Source of the DNA: Acidobacteriota bacterium
Lineage (GTDB): Bacteria > Acidobacteriota > Vicinamibacteria > Vicinamibacterales > CAVVIG01
Length of the DNA: 64,000 bases
Direction: 5' to 3'
NCBI GenBank assembly: GCA_003222395.1
Contig: QHWB01000053.1
Span: 119,173 to 183,172, forward strand
Each line of letters opens with the position of its first letter. The first letter of the stretch is position 1. Below are positions 33,717 to 41,422 of the stretch, piece after piece. The notes beneath the pieces were generated by a model that did not search any database, was not told where the DNA came from, and saw only the letters and a list, made by a program, of their open reading frames with translations. A program made the translations under genes and the position numbers.

Positions 33717-33922
33717 AGATCCATGATCTCCAGCACCGTGCGGAGACTGTCGAGCGGATCGCGGCCCGGTGTTGGCCGCCACTCGTGCGCGCGAATCTTC
33801 GCGGCGACGCCGCCTTCCATGAGCGTCACGCCCTTGTCCTCGGCGTGCGCCTTGACGCGGTTGAGCAGCGCCGCGCAGCGATCCTTCCCTTCAACTCCGG
33901 CAAGAAAATCGCGTCGTCGCAT
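33713..33922 (-). pseudogene. Short remnant of a Tat-exported TIM-barrel isomerase
   Basis: A 69-residue frame. It begins with a twin-arginine start (MRRRDFLAG) but has no hydrophobic region after it. It passes directly to NRVKAHAEDKGVTLMEGG and ends in EWRPTPGRDPLDSLRTVLEIMDL. The last two segments resemble the middle and the C-terminus of hydroxypyruvate-isomerase-like TIM barrels of about 280-300 residues. Two deletions would explain it. Family assignment is moderate, and the remnant character is clearer. Confidence 0.45.
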
Positions 33923-33929
33923 GAATGAC

Positions 33930-35621
33930 TCACTGCCGAAGCGCGTAGACGAACAGCGCGCTGCCGGCGGCAATCGCGACGTGCTGCCTGCCGTTCACCG
34001 CGTACGACATCGGCCCCGCCGACACCTGACCGCCGATGTTGCCCTTCCAGAGCAGTTCGCCCGTCCGCGCGTCGAGGGCGAAGAAATATCCCTCGCGGCC
34101 GCCGGCGAAGACCAGATCCGATGCCGTTGACAGGACGCCGCTGTCGGTGACGTCGCTCATCTTGAACTGCCATCTCAGCTCGCCGCTCTTCGCGTCGAAC
34201 GCCTGAATCGCGCCCCATCCTTCCTGTGGCGTGCGCGTGTTGACGTTGCCAGGTCCGGTCCGCAGCGGCGGCACGGGCATCGTCGGAAAGCGTCCGGTGT
34301 ACTGGTTGCCCGCCTTGTACTCCGCCGGTCCCTTCGTGTAGGTCGAAGACGTGTCCATCCACGTCGGGATATAGAAGAAGCCGGTTCGGGGACTGTACGA
34401 AGGCGAATACCAGTTGGTCGCGCCCTGATTGTTCGGATAGACGAGCGTCCCTTCGGGCGTCGCGTTGAGCACGCGCTTCGGCATGCCCTTGTCGTCGATA
34501 CCCTCGGCCCAGTTCACGCGCACGAACGGCTTCCCGCGCAGGAACTCGCCGCTCGCGCGATCGAGCGCGTACCAGAACCCATTTCGATTCGCCCACAGCA
34601 TGACCTTGCGCGGGCGTCCCTGCCACTGGATGTCGGCGAGCACCGGCACCTGCGTCGAGTCGTAGTCGAACTCGTCGTGCGGCGTGAACTGATAGTGCCA
34701 CTTCAACTGACCGGTATCGGCGTTCAACGCGACGACCGAGTCCGTGTACAAATTGTCGCCGGGCCGCGGATCGGCGTTCCAGTCGGGACCAGGATTGCCG
34801 GTGCCGAAGTAGACGAGGTTCAGATCGGGGTCATAGGAACCAGTCACCCAGATGGACCCGCCGCCATGCTCCCATGCATCGCTGTTCGGCGGCCACGTCT
34901 CGTGTCCAACCTCGCCGGGACCGGGAACGGTGTTGAAGCGCCAGACTTCCTTTCCGGTCTTCGCGTCGAACGCGGCGATGAAGCCGCGGATGCCGTACTC
35001 GCCTCCGGCCGGCCCGACGAGGACTTTGTCCTTGATCACGAGCGGCGCCACGGTGAGCGAGTACCCGAGCTCCGGCTTCGACAGCGCGACGTCCCACACC
35101 GGCCTGCCGACTTTCGCGTCGATCGCGATCAGGTGGCCGTCGATCGTGCCCATGAACAGCGTGTCGCCGAGGATCGCGAGCCCGCGATTGATCCGGCCGC
35201 AGCACACGCGCGCGAGCGGCGACAGCCGCGGCGAGTACATCCAGAACATGCGTCCGGTCGCGGCGTCGAGCGCGACGACGTGGTTCGGTGCGAGCACGGT
35301 GTACATCACGCCGTCGACGACGAGCGGCGTCGCTTCGAACTTCTCGACCGGTTCCGCGGGACCACGCGTCTGAAAGACCCATTGCAGCTCGAGGTTCTTC
35401 ACATTCGACGGCGTGATCTGCGTCAGCAGGCTGTGGCGATGGCTGAACAGGCTGCCCGAATACGTCAGCCAGTTCTGCGGCTCGCGATCCGCGTGCAGGA
35501 TGCGATCGAACGTCACCTGCTGCGCCTGCGCCGCAACCGTGGCAAGCAGCGCGAGGATCGCGGGGCCAGAGCCCCGCGCCACACCGCCGAAGCCCCGCGC
35601 CACTCGACGACCGAGGGTCAT
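33930..35621 (-). CDS. PQQ-dependent alcohol dehydrogenase, lanthanide-type active site (copy 1)
   Basis: 563 residues, eight-bladed quinoprotein. A vicinal disulfide is at Cys140-Cys141 (RVCCGRINRG). Metal/PQQ ligands are Glu208 (GGEYGIRG), Asn276 (GTGNPG) and catalytic Asp319 (HDEFDYDS). The second Asp, Asp321, two positions on, is the extra ligand that marks lanthanide-dependent (XoxF-like) enzymes in place of Ala. It oxidises alcohols in the periplasm and passes electrons to a cytochrome c, here the gene with the 4-base overlap upstream. The signal region (RRVARGFGGVARGSGP) is encoded by tandem REP units (35565-35606). Confidence 0.9.
   Translation of the reverse strand: MTLGRRVARGFGGVARGSGPAILALLATVAAQAQQVTFDRILHADREPQNWLTYSGSLFSHRHSLLTQITPSNVKNLELQWVFQTRGPAEPVEKFEATPLVVDGVMYTVLAPNHVVALDAATGRMFWMYSPRLSPLARVCCGRINRGLAILGDTLFMGTIDGHLIAIDAKVGRPVWDVALSKPELGYSLTVAPLVIKDKVLVGPAGGEYGIRGFIAAFDAKTGKEVWRFNTVPGPGEVGHETWPPNSDAWEHGGGSIWVTGSYDPDLNLVYFGTGNPGPDWNADPRPGDNLYTDSVVALNADTGQLKWHYQFTPHDEFDYDSTQVPVLADIQWQGRPRKVMLWANRNGFWYALDRASGEFLRGKPFVRVNWAEGIDDKGMPKRVLNATPEGTLVYPNNQGATNWYSPSYSPRTGFFYIPTWMDTSSTYTKGPAEYKAGNQYTGRFPTMPVPPLRTGPGNVNTRTPQEGWGAIQAFDAKSGELRWQFKMSDVTDSGVLSTASDLVFAGGREGYFFALDARTGELLWKGNIGGQVSAGPMSYAVNGRQHVAIAAGSALFVYALRQ
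35565..35606. repeat. Tandem AGCCCCGCGCCAC repeats in a signal-peptide coding region
   Basis: Two copies of GAGCCCCGCGCCAC / GAAGCCCCGCGCCAC, with GGGGCC to form small hairpins, lie at the start of the quinoprotein gene. They belong to the TAGCGCGGGGCTTC-type REP variants. Confidence 0.6.
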
Positions 35622-36388
35622 GGCCGGAATCCTTTCAGCGAAACGAGATACGCGACCACGTCATCGAGCTCGCCGGCACTGAGCTTGTCGCGATACGACG
35701 GCATCGGCGAGCTTTTCACGAACGTGAACTCCTTCAGATCCGATTTCGAGAGCGACACGAGCCGCTCGTTCGAGTCGAGCAGCTGCACGGTAAAGGTATC
35801 GTGATTGAGAAGGCGGCCGCTGATCTTCGCGCCGCTCTTCGTGACCGCGTCGACGAAACGATTCCCCGGCCGAACGAGGGCATCCGGATCGACGAGCTTC
35901 TGGCGCAGCTCGCTCGCGGGGCGAACGGTGCCGACGTCGCTGAGATCGGGGGCAAGGCGCGGTCCCTCGCCGTTCACGCGGTGGCACGACCCGCACTGCC
36001 CTTTCCCGTCGTAAAGAGACTTGCCCTTCGCCGCATCGCCGCGCGCGACGCTCACGCCTTCACGGCCCGGCCCCGACGCAGGCGCCGCCGTCCGCAGGTA
36101 CGCGACGATGGCGCCCGCCTGCGCGTCCGAGAAGCTGCTCGGCGGCATCGTCGTGCCCGGGATGCCGGACTGGATGATGCGCATGATCTCGGTGTCGTTC
36201 GTTGCGCGCCGGAACTGGCCGCGGTGAAGCTCGATGCCCGGCACCATGTCGCCGTTCGGTCCATGACAGCCGGCGCAGCTCGATTGATACAGGCGCGCGC
36301 CGTGTTCGATGTCGGCCTGCGTGTAACTGTGCTCCTGCGGCGCCGCGAGGGCGGCGGCGAGGAGGAGCAACGCCAGTGCTCTTGTCAT
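35618..36388 (-). CDS. Di-heme cytochrome c, partner of the quinoprotein dehydrogenase (copy 1)
   Basis: 256 residues with a signal peptide and two heme sites: CAGCH (38-42) and CGSCH (132-136). Met ligands are probable in TTMPPSSF and SPMPSY. The C-terminal region (SGRLLNHDTFTVQLLD...LKEFTFVKSSPMPSY) is the extension found in Acidobacteriota/Planctomycetes cytochromes. It is upstream of and overlaps the dehydrogenase gene and should accept its electrons in the periplasm. The protein at 40559-41374 has the same architecture. Confidence 0.9.
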   Translation of the reverse strand: MTRALALLLLAAALAAPQEHSYTQADIEHGARLYQSSCAGCHGPNGDMVPGIELHRGQFRRATNDTEIMRIIQSGIPGTTMPPSSFSDAQAGAIVAYLRTAAPASGPGREGVSVARGDAAKGKSLYDGKGQCGSCHRVNGEGPRLAPDLSDVGTVRPASELRQKLVDPDALVRPGNRFVDAVTKSGAKISGRLLNHDTFTVQLLDSNERLVSLSKSDLKEFTFVKSSPMPSYRDKLSAGELDDVVAYLVSLKGFRP

Positions 36389-36428
36389 GGCGCTATCCGC
36401 GCGGATTGTAATGTAGTCTTAGCTCGCT

Positions 36429-37442
36429 ATGAAGCTTCGAACGCTCGGATCAGGCGGCCTCACAGTGTCCGCGCTGGGTCTCGGCTGCATGGGCATGTCG
36501 CAAAGCTACGGCGCGCTCGACGACGACGAATCCATCCGAACGCTTCATCGGGCGCTCGACCTCGGCGTGACGCTGATCGATACGGCCGACGCGTACGGCA
36601 AGGGCGCCAACGAGGCGCTCGTCGGCCGCGGCATACGCGACCGCCGACAGGGCGTTGTCCTCGCGAGCAAGTTCGGCCTGGTGCCGCCGCCCGGCGGCGG
36701 CCCCGCGACCGACGTCGACGGCAGACCCGAGCGGGTCAAGGGCTGCTGCGAAGCGAGCCTGCGCCGCCTCGGCGTCGACGTCATCGACCTTTATTACCTC
36801 CACCGCGTCGATCCGAACGTGCCGATCGAAGACACCGTCGGCGCGATGGCGCAGCTGGTGCGCGAAGGCAAGGTGAGGTTCCTGGGACTCTCGGAAGCCG
36901 GCCCGGCGACGCTCCATCGCGCGCATCGAACGCATCCGATTGCCGCGCTGCAGAGTGAGTACTCGCTGTGGACGCGCGAGCCCGAACAGACGGTGCTCCC
37001 GACGTGCCGCGAGCTGGGGATCGGATTCGTGCCGTTCTCGCCGCTCGGCCGCGGCTTCTTCGCGTCGGCGATGACGAGCGCGGACACGCTCGCGACGAAC
37101 GACGTCCGCCGCAAGCTGCCGCGATTCGAAGTCGAGAACCTTCAGCGCAATCGCGATCTCTTCAATCGACTCGAGAAGCTGGCGCGCGCGAAGCGGTGCT
37201 CTACCGCGCAGCTCGCGCTGGCGTGGCTGCTCGCGAAAGGCGACGACATCGTGCCGATTCCGGGAACGAAGCGGCGGAAATACCTGGAGGAGAACGTGGC
37301 GGCGGCGACGCTCGATCTGACGCGTGACGAAGTCGCCGCGTTGGACGAAGCGTTTCCGATCGGCGCCGCTTCGGGCACCCGATATCCGCCGGAAAGCATG
37401 CGCCTGCTCGAAACCGAACGACGCGCGGCCGCGCAGGGCTGA
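36429..37442 (+). CDS. Aldo/keto reductase (AKR13-like)
   Basis: 337 residues, (beta/alpha)8 barrel. The catalytic tetrad can be placed in DTADAYGKG (Asp, Tyr), VLASKFG (Lys) and YYLHRVD (His). The NADPH-binding end is [18 protein letters not shown]. It reduces aldehydes or ketones in the cytoplasm. The gene ends one base before the larA start, so the two form a pair acting on 2-hydroxy/2-oxo compounds (inference). There is no strong ribosome-binding site. Confidence 0.92.
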   Translation: MKLRTLGSGGLTVSALGLGCMGMSQSYGALDDDESIRTLHRALDLGVTLIDTADAYGKGANEALVGRGIRDRRQGVVLASKFGLVPPPGGGPATDVDGRPERVKGCCEASLRRLGVDVIDLYYLHRVDPNVPIEDTVGAMAQLVREGKVRFLGLSEAGPATLHRAHRTHPIAALQSEYSLWTREPEQTVLPTCRELGIGFVPFSPLGRGFFASAMTSADTLATNDVRRKLPRFEVENLQRNRDLFNRLEKLARAKRCSTAQLALAWLLAKGDDIVPIPGTKRRKYLEENVAAATLDLTRDEVAALDEAFPIGAASGTRYPPESMRLLETERRAAAQG

Positions 37443-37443
37443 C

Positions 37444-38712
37444 ATGCGCGTGCATCTCGACTACGGAACCGGCGGTCTCGAGGTGCAGCTGCCCGACGAG
37501 CGCGTCACGATCATCGAGCCGGTTTTCAGACCGCCGATTGCCGATCCGCACGCCGCATTGATTCAGGCGCTGCGCGCGCCAGTCGAACGGCCTCCGCTCG
37601 GCGAGCTCATTCGCCCGGGACAGACGGTCGCCATTTCGATTTGCGACATCACCCGCGCGCAGCCACGCCACGCGATGCTGTGCGCACTGTTCGAGGAGAT
37701 GCCGCAGGTACGCGCCGAAGACGTGACGATCCTGATCGCCACCGGGACGCATCGAGTCAACACTGCGGGCGAGCTCGAGGCGATGGTTGGCGCCGACATC
37801 CTGCGACGCTACCGCGTCATCAATCATGACAGCCGCGACTCATCGTGCCTCGCGCATGCGGGTACAACCACGACCGGCGTGTCCGTGTACCTGAATCGCG
37901 AGTGGCTGAACGCCGACGTACGCATCACGACCGGCTTCGTGGAACCGCATTTCTTCGCCGGCTTCAGCGGCGGGCCGAAGATGGTAGCGCCCGGCCTCGC
38001 GGGCCTCGAAACCGTGCTCGTGCTGCACGACGCTCGCCGTATCGCTCATCCCAACGCGACCTGGGGCATCACCGAGGGCAATCCGATCCACGACGACGTG
38101 CGCGAGATCGCGCGGATGACCGGCGTCAACTTCGCCGTCGACGTCACGCTGAATCGCGATCAGGCGATCACGGCGGTGTTCGCCGGCGATCTCTTCGCCG
38201 AACATCGCCTCGCCTGCGAGCGCGCGAGGCGCGACGCCATGCGCGCGGTCGACGCGGCATTCGATGTCGTGCTGACGACCAACTCGGGCTATCCGCTCGA
38301 CCAGAATCTCTACCAGGCGGTGAAAGGCATGTCGGCGGCGGCGAAGGTGGTGAGGGCTGGAGGAACGATCGTCTGCGCCGCCGAGTGCCGCGATGGATTG
38401 CCGGCGCACGGTTCGTACGGCCACGTGCTCGCGTCGCAGCCTACCCCCGCAGCGCTGCTCGACATGATCACCGCGCCCGGCTACTCCGTCCCGGATCAGT
38501 GGCAGGTGCAGATTCAGGCGCAGATCCAACTGAAGGCGCACGTGAAGATCAAGACCGGCGGTCTCGACTGCGCCGCGGTTCGCGCCGCCCACTTCGAGCC
38601 GATCGAGGACGTCGCCGCTGCGGTCAGCGAAGCGATGCGTGCGGCAGGCTCACATGCGACGTTGTGTGTTCTGCCACATGGTCCGCAGACCATTCCGTAC
38701 GTGCGCGCCTGA
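37444..38712 (+). CDS. larA: Nickel-pincer lactate racemase family protein (LarA)
   Basis: 422 residues from ATG 37444 (TGACATG junction with the reductase gene). Residues aligned with Lactiplantibacillus LarA are all present: His103 (ATGTHR), His169 (EPHFF), cofactor-bearing Lys179 (GGPKMVAPG) and His195 (VLHDARR). It racemises or epimerises 2-hydroxy acids using the Ni-pincer nucleotide. The cofactor-synthesis genes larB, larC and larE are not in this window. LarA paralogues act on many hydroxyacids, so lactate is not certain. Confidence 0.9.
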   Translation: MRVHLDYGTGGLEVQLPDERVTIIEPVFRPPIADPHAALIQALRAPVERPPLGELIRPGQTVAISICDITRAQPRHAMLCALFEEMPQVRAEDVTILIATGTHRVNTAGELEAMVGADILRRYRVINHDSRDSSCLAHAGTTTTGVSVYLNREWLNADVRITTGFVEPHFFAGFSGGPKMVAPGLAGLETVLVLHDARRIAHPNATWGITEGNPIHDDVREIARMTGVNFAVDVTLNRDQAITAVFAGDLFAEHRLACERARRDAMRAVDAAFDVVLTTNSGYPLDQNLYQAVKGMSAAAKVVRAGGTIVCAAECRDGLPAHGSYGHVLASQPTPAALLDMITAPGYSVPDQWQVQIQAQIQLKAHVKIKTGGLDCAAVRAAHFEPIEDVAAAVSEAMRAAGSHATLCVLPHGPQTIPYVRA

Positions 38713-38716
38713 AAAA

Positions 38717-38870
38717 CCTCAACCACAGAGACACTGAGAACACGGAGACGATCGGAAACGCAGCGCGCGCAGAACGTGAACGCCGATCGGTTCGGCGGCG
38801 GCGCGAAGCGCCGCCGAACCGAGGCGTCTCAGTGTTCTCCGTGTCTCAGTGGTTGATTTCTTCTGCGCGC
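38717..38870. repeat. Nested inverted repeat between convergent genes, possible bidirectional terminator
   Basis: Outer arms CAACCACAGAGACACTGAGA (38720 on) and its imperfect complement ending GTGTCTCAGTGGTTG (38855) enclose an inner 12-base stem CGGTTCGGCGGC / GCCGCCGAACCG around 38787-38821. The structure fills the gap between larA (+) and the second quinoprotein gene (-). The arms belong to the CAGAG/CTCTG family but are of the ACACTGAGAACACGG type. Confidence 0.75.
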
Positions 38871-38876
38871 GCTCTA

Positions 38877-40496
38877 CTACTGCCGTTCCGCCGTCGACTC
38901 CGGCAGTGCAAAGGCGGTCAGCGTCGTGCCCGACGGCAGCAGCACGTACTGACGTCCGTCGAGCATGTAGGTGATCGCGCCGGCGTACAGCGGCGATCCC
39001 GTCTGGTAGTGCCACAGATTCTTCCCGGTGCGCGAGTCGAAGGCCATGAAGTTGCCTGACGATCCCGCGAACACGAGACCCGACGCGGTCGAGAGAACGC
39101 CGGCCCACGATTGCGCGGCGTACGGGAATTCCCAGCGGCGCGCGCCGGTTGTCACGTCGATCGCGCGCAGCGCAGCGTGGTGCCCTTCGGTGATGCGCTG
39201 AACGGCGCCGCCGCGATAGGCGAGGCCCGGCTCGTAGTCGTCCTTCCACGTGTAGAAGACGCCGCAGGAGTCTCTCGCCGTCACGAACAGAAGATTGAGC
39301 GACGGATCGAACGACGGCGACATCCAGTTGGTCCCGCCGCTCTGATCGGGACAGATCCGCGTGCCGACTTCGCTCGGCATGTTGCCGGGCAGGAGCTGCG
39401 GGCGGCCGTCGGCGCCGATCGTCTTCGCCCAGCTCGTCGTGATGAACGGCGTCGCGCGCAGCAATTGTCCGGTCGCGCGATCGAGCACGTAGAAGAAGCC
39501 GTTGCGGTTCGCGAACATCACGACCTTGCGCGGCTGACCGGCGAGCGTCAGATCGCCGAGCACCGGCACCTGCGTCGAGTCCCAGTCCCACACGTCGTGC
39601 GGCGTGAACTGATAATGCCATCGCAGCTTGCCCGTGTCGGCGTCGAGCGCGACGATCGACGCGGTGTACAGGTTGTCGCCTTCGCGCTCGTTGCCGTAGT
39701 AGTCGGGACCGGCGTTTCCAGTGCCCCAGTACACGAGATTCAGCTCTGGATCGTACGAGCCGGTCGTCCACGTCGACCCGCCGCCGTGCTCCCACGCCTT
39801 CGCGTCCAGACCTCGCCAGGTGCGATGGCCGGGATCGTCAGGTCCGGCCGTCGTGTAGAACCGCCAGACGCGTTTGCCTGACTGCGCTTCGTACGCATCG
39901 ACGAAACCACGCACCCCGTACTCGGCGCCGGCCATGCCGGCGATGACCTTGTCCTTGACGACGAGCGGCGCGGTCGTGCCGCTGTAACCGTTCTTGTAGT
40001 TCTCCATCACGGCGTCCCAGAGAATCGCGCCGCTCTTCGTGCTGATCGCGACGACATGCGCGTCGAGCGTCGTCTTGAACAATCGATCGCCGAGGATGCC
40101 GAAGCCGCGATTGACTCTGCCGCAACAGGCGATGACGCCGCTCACGACGTCGCGACGGTAGCGCCAGATCTGCCGGCCGCTCCGCGCATCGATCGCCCAT
40201 CCGGTGTCCTCCGGACCCGTGACGTAGATGACGCCGTCCAGCGCGAGCGGCGCCGCTTCGAACTTGCCGGGCGTGTCGGTCTGAAAGACCCACTGCGCGG
40301 TGAGGCGGTTGACGTTCTGTGGCGTGATCTGCGTGAGCGGACTGTGGCGCTGGCTGGCGTAATTCCCGGCGTACGTCAGCCAGCGCGTGGGATCGTCCAG
40401 TCCGTTGCGAAGATCCTGAAACGTGACTTGAGGCGCCGTCTGCTGCGCGAAGAGCGTCGCAGTGGCGCCGAGGACGAACGCGACCGTCAGTCGCAT
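38877..40496 (-). CDS. PQQ-dependent alcohol dehydrogenase, lanthanide-type active site (copy 2)
   Basis: 539 residues from ATG 40496 with AGGGAG upstream. Vicinal cysteines are 124-125 (ACCGRVNRG), and ligands are Glu192 (AEYGVRG), Asn261 (GTGNAG) and Asp304 (HDVWDWDS) with the lanthanide-marking Asp306. It differs from copy 1 throughout, especially after residue 340, where a Cys-containing loop (ICPDQSGGTNW...DSCGVFYTW) may add a disulfide. It is followed on the minus strand by the convergent-gene repeat and preceded by its own di-heme cytochrome. Confidence 0.9.
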   Translation of the reverse strand: MRLTVAFVLGATATLFAQQTAPQVTFQDLRNGLDDPTRWLTYAGNYASQRHSPLTQITPQNVNRLTAQWVFQTDTPGKFEAAPLALDGVIYVTGPEDTGWAIDARSGRQIWRYRRDVVSGVIACCGRVNRGFGILGDRLFKTTLDAHVVAISTKSGAILWDAVMENYKNGYSGTTAPLVVKDKVIAGMAGAEYGVRGFVDAYEAQSGKRVWRFYTTAGPDDPGHRTWRGLDAKAWEHGGGSTWTTGSYDPELNLVYWGTGNAGPDYYGNEREGDNLYTASIVALDADTGKLRWHYQFTPHDVWDWDSTQVPVLGDLTLAGQPRKVVMFANRNGFFYVLDRATGQLLRATPFITTSWAKTIGADGRPQLLPGNMPSEVGTRICPDQSGGTNWMSPSFDPSLNLLFVTARDSCGVFYTWKDDYEPGLAYRGGAVQRITEGHHAALRAIDVTTGARRWEFPYAAQSWAGVLSTASGLVFAGSSGNFMAFDSRTGKNLWHYQTGSPLYAGAITYMLDGRQYVLLPSGTTLTAFALPESTAERQ

Positions 40497-40558
40497 GATG
40501 ACGTGCTCCCTGAATTCGTGGCCGACAGTGCTCCCTCCGGCGGACACGAGGTCCGCCG

Positions 40559-41374
40559 CTACGAGCCTCGTAACGTGTGCAGATACGCGAGCAGATCGTC
40601 GAGGTCGCCGTCGCTCAGGCGATCCGCGCCGAACGCCGGCATCACCGACTGCTGTTCGTCGACGATGTCGGCGAGGTTCGCTTTCAGATATCCCTGCAGC
40701 CGCTGCCGCATGTCCATGATCTGGATCGAGAACTCGTCTTCGTTCTTCCGGACGCCGCGAATCCGCTGGCCGTCGCGCGTGACGAGCGTGACCGGCTCAT
40801 AGCCCGGCCGGGTGTACGCCGCGTCGCCGCGAACCTTCTTCGCGAGCGCCGTGCGAGTCCGTCCCGATCCAATCCTCGACAGATCCGGGCCGAGCTGCCC
40901 GCCCTGCGCGCCGACCATGTGGCAGGTCGAACAGTTGGTGCGGAAGAGGCGCTCGCCGTTCTGCGCGTTGCCGGCGGGCGGCGCCACAGGCACGCCGCCG
41001 CCGAGCGATCGCACGTACGCGAGGATCTGCCAGATGTCGCGATCGGGCGCGCGCAGCGGATCGGCAGCCGGCATCTCGGTGCCGGGCACGCCGCGTCGCA
41101 CGACGGTGAAGATGCGATCGTCGGTCCAGCCCGATGCCCAGAGGCCCGTCAGATCGGGACCGAGATATCCGCGCGCGTCGGGGCCATGGCAGCCGGCGCA
41201 GCGATTACGGAACATCGCGCCGCCGTTCTGAATCGCGTCCCGATTTCCTTCGAGCGGGTTCATGGTCGGGCGGGCTGCGGCGCCCGCGGCCGGTGGATTC
41301 TGTCCGCCCGCGCGGGCCCCGACAAGAAGTTCGCTGAGCAGGACAAGCGTCGCGACCGCTGCGACTGACCTCAT
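40559..41374 (-). CDS. Di-heme cytochrome c, partner of the quinoprotein dehydrogenase (copy 2)
   Basis: 271 residues. A signal peptide ends near ARA. Heme motifs are CAGCH (59-63) and CSTCH (148-152). GTEMPAAD and SVMPAFG supply probable Met ligands. It has the same domain order as 35618-36388, including the C-terminal GQRIRGVRKNEDEFSIQIMD extension. A REP-like GGCGGAC-ACGAG-GTCCGCC hairpin (about 40540-40558) lies in the 62-base gap before the dehydrogenase and could tune the ratio of the two products. Confidence 0.9.
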   Translation of the reverse strand: MRSVAAVATLVLLSELLVGARAGGQNPPAAGAAARPTMNPLEGNRDAIQNGGAMFRNRCAGCHGPDARGYLGPDLTGLWASGWTDDRIFTVVRRGVPGTEMPAADPLRAPDRDIWQILAYVRSLGGGVPVAPPAGNAQNGERLFRTNCSTCHMVGAQGGQLGPDLSRIGSGRTRTALAKKVRGDAAYTRPGYEPVTLVTRDGQRIRGVRKNEDEFSIQIMDMRQRLQGYLKANLADIVDEQQSVMPAFGADRLSDGDLDDLLAYLHTLRGS

Positions 41375-41422
41375 GGCCGACGCAATAATAGCCGACGACT
41401 CACAGGGCGCGTTCTCCGTCGC

